A DNA stretch of 42,530 bases from Candidatus Poseidonia sp. (GTDB lineage: Archaea > Thermoplasmatota > Poseidoniia > Poseidoniales > Poseidoniaceae): the NCBI GenBank assembly GCA_030827475.1, contig JAUREJ010000004.1:37244-79773 (forward strand), written 5' to 3'. Within the stretch, counting starts at the first letter, position 1, and each line of letters opens with the position of its first letter. Under the pieces are notes generated by a model. The model worked only from the letters and a program-made list of their open reading frames with translations. It was not told the DNA's origin and searched no databases. Shown piece by piece: positions 31,180 to 42,530 of this stretch. A program made the translations under genes and the position numbers.

Positions 31180-34100
31180 ATGGTGATTCAATTGTCGGAA
31201 CGGCGTTCTAGTCTCGCATTTTTCTTTGTGGCGATGATGGTGCTTTCCACCACCCTCCCTTTCATGGTCAGCGCAAGCGCAGAGGGAGAGGCTGAATCAA
31301 CCTCTGCCTCGATGTACAACGCTGGCGGCAATGTCATCGGCGACCTCGATGAATTCGACCCCAGCACCGGAAGTGAGTACTTGTTTATTCACGAAGAAGA
31401 GCCAGTGGTTTCGGCCACCTCCTTCATGCGGCAAGCATGGATTGACGCTGGCCGTCCTGGGGTGGATGAGATGGTGATTGAACCTTCCTTGGGCCGTTCC
31501 GGCGGTCGGGCTTGCACACCCCATTCCGTCGGGGACAGTTTGACGGTCAACACCGCCGGCGGCCAAATCTCGGCTTATGTCGCAAAAACCACCACCAGTG
31601 TGGCCTTTATCGTTCAAAGCGGGCGAACGCTGTCTTCGACGGTCCTGAACAATCTGGCGAGCACATGGGATTCCACCATCTACCCCACGATGACGACCTA
31701 CTACGGGAAGGATTACCAAGACGGTCGAGGCCTCGCTCCCCCCGACGTCGACAACAACTGCCAGGTACAGATCATCATCTACGACATTGACGGCGCATAC
31801 AACACCGGCGGCTACTTTGCCCCCTCCTTCGCAAGTTCACGAGAGGCGGTGTTTGTTGACTTTGCAGACATCACCCTGAGTTGGGGAAAATCCATCCTCG
31901 CTCACGAACTTGAGCACCTGTTGCACAACGCTCTCGACCCGTACGAGAATCTTTGGATTGATGAAGGCAACGCCGACGTGGCGATCTACCTCTGTTTCGG
32001 CGCCGATTCGACCCTGAGGGGGCACGTGAACGCCTGGACGGGTTCGCCCGAGCAATCGGTTCGTTGGTGGAATCAACGCATTGCGGACTACGGCGCAGGA
32101 TACCTCTTCACGATGTACCTCGCTGAACACTTGGGCGGTGGCCCGGCTGTTCGCCAGTTGGTGCAGGACTCTGCCACCGGCGGACGTGGGGTAGAAAACC
32201 TCCTTCTCTCACCCCAAGCGGGCCAAGTTGGTCTCTTGGGACGAACCATGAACGAAGCTTTTGCGAACTTCAGCATCGCCGTAACTTTGGATTCCGATCA
32301 AGGAATTTACGGGTTTCCAAACCTGGATTTGAACCCCGTCTGCACCGGCGGAGCGTTCTGTCGTGCACAAGCCACGGAAGCCAACAGCGATTGGTCTGCA
32401 CCTTGGTCATCGACCGGCAACACCCTCGAAGGATGGGGGATTCGCTCGTTCAAATTCACGCCGGGAAGCGCATCCCCTGCACCGCTCACGCTTCGCCTCA
32501 CGGCGGACAAGAGCCAATTCGAGGGCGTCGTGGTCACAAAAGCAACCACAGACGGCCTTTGGTCGGTGAGTAAATTGAATTTTGTGAACAACGTGGCTAC
32601 CGGTCTCGTCCCCGGATTCGGGAACTTGACCAACGAAGTTTGGGTCATCACCTGGTATGCCAGCACGGTGGCAGATTGCGATTACACCTCCTGCGGGCCC
32701 TCCTACCCCACGGGTGTCGTCGATGTTGAGGCCGCACGAATCACTTCACCGGCCACGCTCTCGTTGAACAACACCGTCCTCTCCGACCGCGACGGTGATG
32801 GGCTTGACGATACGGTGAACATCAACTACGGTGTCCTTTCCAACGCGTTCTTCGAAGACCTTGACGTTGAGATCCACGTCAGAGACAACACGGGAAATAT
32901 CGTTGACAGCATCACGGACCGCATCGCTGCGGGTGGAGGCGTCGACGTTCCTGGGTCCGTTTACTTCACCGCTCCGCTCAACGATCAGTACAGCTTCTCC
33001 ATGGTGATGAAAGACATGCTTGGGGATGTGGTCGACACTCTGCAGACCTCTCCTCAGGTTCTCAACAACATGAAGCCTGTTGCCAACGGTACGGTCTCGT
33101 TGAACGACGTACAAACGTGGGAGAACATTCGGTTCCTCGGTGGCGGTTTCGATGCTTGGGGCCTTTCGGTGGACAACAACAGTCTCCCTTACCTCGATCC
33201 GCCGACGGCGTATGCCTGGGTGTTTGGCGACAACGGATCGTCGAACCTCAAATCCCCGATGCGCTCCTACACCGATGTCGGCTCTTACAATGCGACGTTG
33301 AGGGTTCAAGATCAGGGTGGTTCGTGGTCGGAGACGCAGGTTCATTCGATCAACGTTTCAGATGATTCTCAACCCGTTCCCATCATCACGGTGAACAACG
33401 TGGTCATCGACCAAGAACTCACTCTGCTGACCGGACAACGCGTGCTCTTCTCAGCAGGCCGGACGGCGGACAACGTTCCGTTGGAGTACCTCGATTTCCA
33501 ATGGGATTGGGGCGACGGGACCAGCAGCGGCGGACAGGGGGCCTACGCTCAACAACACGAGTGGGACGACATCAACGGCGAGAACATCACGTTCAACCTC
33601 ACGCTTTCAGTCTCCGACGGCATCAATTCCGGTGTCAAAACCATCCTCGTTCATATCAACAACCGAATCCCGGTTCAGATTTTCGCTGAAACGATGATAA
33701 CGATGACCTACACCACACTGGTGCTCCCCGATGTTTTCGAAGACGACGATGGTGAAATCGTCTCCTACGACTGGACATTCACCGACGGCGTGCGACTCGG
33801 TACCGGCATGCCTGAGCGTGGCGATGATTTCTCCATCATATCCAGCACATCCTCAAATCCGGTTGTCGCCTGGGATACCCCCGGGAACAAAACCGTCTTC
33901 CTCACCGTCACGGACGACGATGGAAGCGATGCTACGGCCATGCTCAACATCGTGGTCATGAACCAACTCCCCGTTTCGACCTTTGATGTTCGGACCCTTT
34001 CTGCGATGGGCTCTCGAGAGATCGACTTCCGTGAGGAAGACGGGGAGGTCGATACTGCGTACGTGTTCGACGGACTTGACAGCCAAGATCCCGACGGTCT

Positions 34101-35397
34101 GGTGGGCGATTCAAGCGACATTGAAGTTTGGAATTGGACGTTCTCTGACGGCACCTTCGGCGACCGCCCTCAGGTCACCCACTCCTTCACCACTCCCGGT
34201 ATTCACACGGTGACGTTGGTGGTGACCGATAAGCAAGGAGAACAAAGTTTTGCTCGAACCATGACGGTCCGAATCACCAATCCGTTACCGGTCGTCAACG
34301 TCAGAATCCTTGACGGTTGGCTGGAGGGCGAGTTGATCACGACTTCGACCGTTTTCCCCGAAGGCTCCCTTCCCGATGCTTGGTCGCACACGTTCAACGA
34401 GGAAGGTGCCGTTGTCACCGCACCTCACCGTTTGCTGTATTTCGACTCCGCCGGGACCCGAGACGGTGACCGCCAATTCGAAGGAAAATACGTGCCCTTC
34501 GAAACCGGGTCTCCGGACTGGAACGGCTTGGTGGAATACACGTGGGATTTCGGTGACGCCACGCCCCTCGACCACAGTGCTTCTCCATGGCACGCCTATG
34601 CACTCCCCGGGACCTACACCGTTTCGTTGACGGTACGGGATGCTTTTGGCACGGGCGATGTCACTCGAGCGACTTTCACCGTGGTCGTTGACCACCCGCC
34701 GAGCGTGACGGAGATTTATGTTCCCGAAGACGTTTTTTCCGAGTCTTCGGCCTCGTTCAGCGCTGAAGTTACGGACAGAGAAGCCGGTTCCACGATGGAG
34801 ATCTACCGTGACCTCGATGTAGAGGACGGCTCCATCACCGAACGCGACGAGCGAATTGTGACCGACCTCACCGTTCGGTGGGATTTCGACATTGAAATGG
34901 ATGAAGATGGGAACGGAGTTCTGGATGACGACTGGGTGCTCCCTGTTGCCGGCTCAACCACCCGAGCCATCAACACCTGGGATGCGACGGGGTACTACAC
35001 CGTTCTCGTGGAAGTTTGCGATGGCATGGGCCAATGTTCGGACCTCACACGGGACATCGAAATCGTTCCAGAGCCCGAGGGTCCACCCTCGCTCTCGGAA
35101 TTCAGCGCTGAAGAATGGAAGTCCTGGATTGCCGATGCCGGCTCCGAATTGGCCACTTTCGTGGCGCTTATCGTGGTCGCCCTCATCCTCGGGTGGCTGG
35201 TGATGCGAGAACCAACCCAACTTGAAGAAGAGGCCAAGGAGGCTGCAGAGACGTACACGGACATCGAACACGTAGAATCTCAAGGCGGATTGCTCGGGAT
35301 GGACCATCACCAACCGCCTCCCGCACCGAAGATTCTCTCAAAGGACGAACGGCGCAGTGACGACAGCGGTTACGTCCGGCCGTTGCGCCGTCGTTGA
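31180..35397 (+). CDS. Cell-surface metallopeptidase-like protein with PKD domains
   Basis: A 1405-residue secreted protein. It has an N-terminal signal peptide (SLAFFFVAMMVLSTTLPFMVSASA) and a zinc peptidase-like domain with AHELEHLLHNAL (HExxH, about 242-246), followed by WIDEGNAD (third ligand Glu). Resemblance to M30/M6-type peptidases is noted without certainty. Next come a thrombospondin-type-3-like calcium motif (DRDGDGLDD, near 536) and about six PKD-like beta domains (near 700, 775, 863, 984, 1120 and 1231) with WDFGD-type motifs. A C-terminal membrane helix (about 1322-1340) and a 50-residue cytoplasmic tail complete it. The start is ATG 31180. It probably digests proteins outside the cell or binds surfaces. 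Confidence 0.85.
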   Translation: MVIQLSERRSSLAFFFVAMMVLSTTLPFMVSASAEGEAESTSASMYNAGGNVIGDLDEFDPSTGSEYLFIHEEEPVVSATSFMRQAWIDAGRPGVDEMVIEPSLGRSGGRACTPHSVGDSLTVNTAGGQISAYVAKTTTSVAFIVQSGRTLSSTVLNNLASTWDSTIYPTMTTYYGKDYQDGRGLAPPDVDNNCQVQIIIYDIDGAYNTGGYFAPSFASSREAVFVDFADITLSWGKSILAHELEHLLHNALDPYENLWIDEGNADVAIYLCFGADSTLRGHVNAWTGSPEQSVRWWNQRIADYGAGYLFTMYLAEHLGGGPAVRQLVQDSATGGRGVENLLLSPQAGQVGLLGRTMNEAFANFSIAVTLDSDQGIYGFPNLDLNPVCTGGAFCRAQATEANSDWSAPWSSTGNTLEGWGIRSFKFTPGSASPAPLTLRLTADKSQFEGVVVTKATTDGLWSVSKLNFVNNVATGLVPGFGNLTNEVWVITWYASTVADCDYTSCGPSYPTGVVDVEAARITSPATLSLNNTVLSDRDGDGLDDTVNINYGVLSNAFFEDLDVEIHVRDNTGNIVDSITDRIAAGGGVDVPGSVYFTAPLNDQYSFSMVMKDMLGDVVDTLQTSPQVLNNMKPVANGTVSLNDVQTWENIRFLGGGFDAWGLSVDNNSLPYLDPPTAYAWVFGDNGSSNLKSPMRSYTDVGSYNATLRVQDQGGSWSETQVHSINVSDDSQPVPIITVNNVVIDQELTLLTGQRVLFSAGRTADNVPLEYLDFQWDWGDGTSSGGQGAYAQQHEWDDINGENITFNLTLSVSDGINSGVKTILVHINNRIPVQIFAETMITMTYTTLVLPDVFEDDDGEIVSYDWTFTDGVRLGTGMPERGDDFSIISSTSSNPVVAWDTPGNKTVFLTVTDDDGSDATAMLNIVVMNQLPVSTFDVRTLSAMGSREIDFREEDGEVDTAYVFDGLDSQDPDGLVGDSSDIEVWNWTFSDGTFGDRPQVTHSFTTPGIHTVTLVVTDKQGEQSFARTMTVRITNPLPVVNVRILDGWLEGELITTSTVFPEGSLPDAWSHTFNEEGAVVTAPHRLLYFDSAGTRDGDRQFEGKYVPFETGSPDWNGLVEYTWDFGDATPLDHSASPWHAYALPGTYTVSLTVRDAFGTGDVTRATFTVVVDHPPSVTEIYVPEDVFSESSASFSAEVTDREAGSTMEIYRDLDVEDGSITERDERIVTDLTVRWDFDIEMDEDGNGVLDDDWVLPVAGSTTRAINTWDATGYYTVLVEVCDGMGQCSDLTRDIEIVPEPEGPPSLSEFSAEEWKSWIADAGSELATFVALIVVALILGWLVMREPTQLEEEAKEAAETYTDIEHVESQGGLLGMDHHQPPPAPKILSKDERRSDDSGYVRPLRRR

Positions 35398-35405
35398 GCA
35401 ATCTC

Positions 35406-35411
35406 CTATAA
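35406..35411 (+). promoter_or_regulatory. TATA-like box of the following surface protein gene
   Basis: CTATAA lies 32 bp before the ATG at 35443, giving a start near 35433 and a leader of about 10 nt. It is the only clear AT-rich element in the 45-bp gap after the PKD gene. Confidence 0.4.
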
Positions 35412-35442
35412 CCGCCAAGCATTCGCTGAGGTTGGTGAATCC

Positions 35443-36471
35443 ATGAGGTGCCTCCCGTATGTGCTTCTCGGCACCCTCTTGCTTCCTTTTTTCGCAGGAG
35501 CAGGAGGCGGTCTCCCGTCCGCCCAAGCAGCGGGTGGGTGTGAAGGTACCATCGAGAACCCGGTTTGGAACAAGACCGTTCAACGGCATGCGCTCGTCCC
35601 CTTTTCCTCATCATGGAACGAACCGTACTACGGGGATGATGTTTGGGAAGGGGACGGCGGAAAAGGCTCATCAAGCGGGTCATCGGCTCCTTTGAACGAC
35701 GAACTCCACCCCGAGGAATACTGGATGTACAATCCGTCATGGCCGCTACCTCCCCTTGAACCCTTCACAGCGGGTCATTACATCACGATGGAGGTCGGTA
35801 ACGATAGCGTCGGGGCTCTCCGCTTCAATCTCTCGAGCTCGCACCGCACCACGTTTTGCGTCACCCTCTCGTCGTTGGTCGGCAACGACACCAGCCCCGT
35901 GGACGCCGATGTCTACCTGATGACGAAATCCCAATACAACCGCTATGAAAACGTGTACCAAATGGTCCACGGTGGTTGGTGGATGTGGGATGCAGCCTTC
36001 AGCGATCAGGATGAATTGGATTTGAGCAACATCCCGCCCGAATGGCGCAGTTTTGACCCAACGGGCTGGCAGAGTTATCGTGATGTTCACCAATACGAAA
36101 GTCGCTCCAGTGCAACGTTCTCCGTGAGCCTCGACGGCCCTGAAGTTTACAGTTCGCTGTTCGGTAGCGATGACTGGCAGGATTTCTACTTGGTCATCGA
36201 TACTTGGAACAACAGCCATGACACCGATGCACCTGCTCCAGAAACTGTCGTTGTTGCCGAAGTCACCGTCATCGCAGAATCGCGTTCGGTGCTCTTCCCG
36301 CCTTGGACGGTGCCCCTTGTGCTGTTGGGTGCTTTTGCGACGCTAATCATCGTTCCCGTCGTGCTCAACAAACGCTACATGGAGGCCGGTTTGGGGGCCG
36401 CTGATGCATCCGCTTTGTCGTCAACATCCGTTCCACACCTCGAGCAGGTGGGCTCGGGGGGCGAAGGCTGA
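35443..36471 (+). CDS. Secreted membrane-anchored protein of unknown function
   Basis: The 342-residue protein has a signal peptide (MRCLPYVLLGTLLLPFFAG) and a large extracytoplasmic domain rich in Trp, Tyr, Ser and Asn with several potential N-glycosylation sites (NDS, NLS, NDT). The pattern EVGNDSVGALRFNLSSS and ATFSVSLDGP suggests beta-sandwich folds. A C-terminal membrane helix (WTVPLVLLGAFATLIIVPVVL, about 288-308) and a short cytoplasmic tail complete it. I do not recognise the family. It follows the PKD protein by 45 bp with its own TATA-like box. It converges on aroD with 3 bp between the stop codons. Confidence 0.75.
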   Translation: MRCLPYVLLGTLLLPFFAGAGGGLPSAQAAGGCEGTIENPVWNKTVQRHALVPFSSSWNEPYYGDDVWEGDGGKGSSSGSSAPLNDELHPEEYWMYNPSWPLPPLEPFTAGHYITMEVGNDSVGALRFNLSSSHRTTFCVTLSSLVGNDTSPVDADVYLMTKSQYNRYENVYQMVHGGWWMWDAAFSDQDELDLSNIPPEWRSFDPTGWQSYRDVHQYESRSSATFSVSLDGPEVYSSLFGSDDWQDFYLVIDTWNNSHDTDAPAPETVVVAEVTVIAESRSVLFPPWTVPLVLLGAFATLIIVPVVLNKRYMEAGLGAADASALSSTSVPHLEQVGSGGEG

Positions 36472-36474
36472 GAA

Positions 36475-37272
36475 TCAGTATTCGAGCAGCGTCCAGGCGT
36501 TCTTCAAGTCACGAACGTTCACAAGACCCTTGTTGGAGAGTTTGTATTCTGAACGGAGCGTGGCATAGACGAGATCTTGGCCCAAGATCGGAGCGTGGAG
36601 GCGGGTCCAGTCCCCGCCGTTGCCGAGTGCCATCATGGAAAAGGCGTGCTTAGAATTTCGGAGCTCATAGCTTGCTTCAACGATTTGGAGGGCGTCTTGG
36701 TGGTCGTTCACGGTGCCGCAGAACTTGAAGACCTGGCCTTCTTGAGCGTGTTCTTCGACCATCTTGATCAGTTCTTCTGCAGATGGCGTGGTCGTGGTGT
36801 TGTGGATCGACGAGATGACGCTGACGTTGGCTTCTCCCGCTTTCGCAAGCAAGGCAGAGCGTTGTTTCTCGTCGATGGAGAGTTCCAAGTCAATGCGGCT
36901 AACGCCTGAGGCAATGGCTTTCTCAAGAATGGCGATACGGGCTTTCTCATCGCCGGGGAAGTAGCCACCTTCTTCGCTTGGTCGAACGGTGAACACCACC
37001 GGGAGGGGGATGCTTTCTTTGAGGGCGGCGATCGCTTCGTCCACGTCCACTTCGCTTTCTTCTCGGACAGGCCATTCCTCTTCAGGGGCCATCACTCGCT
37101 TGATCTCGCCTTCTTCGTCCTCCACCTCAACGGGCTCGGGTTTCTTGAGGTAGAGTCGGTCGAATCGAACTTCAACCATGTCGGCGCCTGCTAAGTTGGC
37201 TCGCGCTGCTTCGTCCGCCATGGCTTTCACAGTCGTACCGTCAAGGGAAACGCACACTTTCGGTCCAGTCAT
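36475..37272 (-). CDS. aroD: Type I 3-dehydroquinate dehydratase
   Basis: This enzyme converts 3-dehydroquinate to 3-dehydroshikimate in the shikimate pathway, using a lysine Schiff base. The 265-residue protein has CVSLDGTTV at the N-terminus, the substrate-binding VEVRFDRL, PVVFTVRPSEEGG (conserved TxR), the catalytic histidine in SSIHNTTTTPS and the catalytic lysine in VFKFCGTVND. The C-terminal loop has NKGLVNVRDL. Residues about 42-75 form an acidic insertion (KKPEPVEVEDEEGE and more) not seen in most family members. The ATG at 37270-37272 follows AGGAG closely. No other aro genes are in the window. Confidence 0.9.
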   Translation of the reverse strand: MTGPKVCVSLDGTTVKAMADEAARANLAGADMVEVRFDRLYLKKPEPVEVEDEEGEIKRVMAPEEEWPVREESEVDVDEAIAALKESIPLPVVFTVRPSEEGGYFPGDEKARIAILEKAIASGVSRIDLELSIDEKQRSALLAKAGEANVSVISSIHNTTTTPSAEELIKMVEEHAQEGQVFKFCGTVNDHQDALQIVEASYELRNSKHAFSMMALGNGGDWTRLHAPILGQDLVYATLRSEYKLSNKGLVNVRDLKNAWTLLEY

Positions 37273-37421
37273 ACTCCTGCCACCTGCCCCCTCCTCTTAA
37301 CGCTCACGCCTGGTGTTGCGTGGGGTGCGATGGCTGATGTTGCCGTCAAGGGGTGCACTCGAGCCAGGTCCAAAACTTGTCGCTGCGGCGGCCAAACTTC
37401 GTCGCAATCACGCGTTTTTGG

Positions 37422-37449
37422 CCCCTCATTCAGGGGTATGTTTATACCC
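37422..37449 (+). promoter_or_regulatory. Two overlapping hairpins upstream of gyrB
   Basis: CCCCT-CATTC-AGGGG (37422-37436) and GGGTAT-GTTT-ATACCC (37434-37449) share three bases, so only one can form at a time. They lie about 110-135 bp before gyrB. They could be an RNA switch if transcribed, or an operator palindrome if not. TTTATA at 37441-37446 inside the second might instead be a TATA box. Confidence 0.35.
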
Positions 37450-37473
37450 TGTCGGGAAGTATGAAAACCGTAG

Positions 37474-42208
<4,735 letters not shown>

Positions 42209-42306
42209 GCACGGTCAGCGGGCTCTTTGCTTGCAGGGCAAAGAAGCGACGCATTCAAACGGGAAGGCGTGTTCTCCAAACATGCGAGGGGTTTGTTCTC
42301 CCGCAG

Positions 42307-42530
42307 GTGAGTTTCGTGGACGAACGGTCATTGATTTACGATTGGAACGTTGTGGATTACGACATTAACCGAAACCCCTCTAATCACCCTCACGGTGTTT
42401 GGTTTGATGATGAAACGCTGCGGGACGGTCTGCAAAGTCCAAGCGCACGCAATCCCAGCATCGAGCAAAAAATCGAATTGTTGGGGTACATGGAAAAACT
42501 CGGCTTACAAAAAGTCGACTTGGGCCTCCC
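42307..42530 (+). CDS. HMGL-like/LeuA-family protein, partial (start only)
   Basis: An open frame runs off the right edge. It contains WFDDETLRDGLQSP and the helix IEQKIELLGYMEKLG, then KVDLGLP. This is the start of the TIM-barrel family of 2-isopropylmalate, homocitrate and citramalate synthases and HMG-CoA lyase. In these enzymes the Asp and Arg of the DTTLRDG-type motif bind metal and substrate. Here the motif reads DDETLRDG. No ATG precedes it in frame; GTG at 42307 or 42316 is possible. Which reaction it catalyses cannot be told from this fragment. Confidence 0.72.
   Translation, partial: MSFVDERSLIYDWNVVDYDINRNPSNHPHGVWFDDETLRDGLQSPSARNPSIEQKIELLGYMEKLGLQKVDLGL

Overview
The window looks like a compact, gene-dense archaeal chromosome segment, most likely from a planktonic marine Euryarchaeota / Thermoplasmatota lineage of the Marine Group II (Poseidoniales) type. 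This is an inference. Archaeal or eukaryote-like information-processing genes (aIF2-gamma, ribosomal protein S6e, Orc1/Cdc6, Dph2, an Fcf1-type PIN protein, archaeal Hpt, DUF357) sit among genes of bacterial character: DNA gyrase A and B, SMC-ScpA-ScpB, class II HMG-CoA reductase, a class II tRNA nucleotidyltransferase, acyl-CoA dehydrogenase and NadB. Several genes have TATA-like boxes close to the start codon and no Shine-Dalgarno, while others have clear GGAGG-type sites, so leadered and leaderless transcripts are probably mixed.

Layout. Positions 1-2553 hold nadB (minus) and an unknown membrane protein with a cysteine cluster. Positions 2687-8448 hold the condensin operon smc-scpA-scpB. 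Class II HMG-CoA reductase (8452-9807, minus) is divergent from an unusual three-gene operon (9982-13219): an AAA+-like protein with degenerate Walker motifs and a C-terminal winged helix, a beta-propeller protein, and a DUF357 protein, joined by start/stop overlaps. The divergent control region carries six TTAACG/CGTTAA hexamers within 92 bp. A minus-strand run follows (19045 to 13225): GcvH-like protein, hpt, dph2, orc1/cdc6, rps6e, aIF2-gamma and Fcf1-like PIN.

Positions 19163-31104 are mixed: acyl-CoA dehydrogenase, an EF-hand protein, a Cca-type nucleotidyltransferase, a SerK/ParB-like protein, an M61 peptidase with PDZ domain, a HEAT-repeat protein, membrane proteins, a thymidylate kinase with a large extra C-terminal domain, a CarboxypepD_reg membrane protein and a secreted M28 peptidase. 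Positions 31180-36471 encode two cell-surface proteins, one a 1405-residue metallopeptidase-like PKD protein. Positions 36475-42208 hold aroD and gyrB-gyrA, and the window ends inside an HMGL/LeuA-family gene.

Working together: Orc1/Cdc6, SMC-ScpAB and gyrase place replication initiation, chromosome folding and supercoiling within about 40 kb. M61, M28 and the PKD metallopeptidase fit a protein-degrading heterotrophic life style. I saw no tRNA or rRNA genes, CRISPR arrays or insertion sequences. No gap between genes exceeds 300 bp. The best candidates for something undescribed are the pseudo-AAA/propeller/DUF357 operon and the TTAACG cluster upstream of it.
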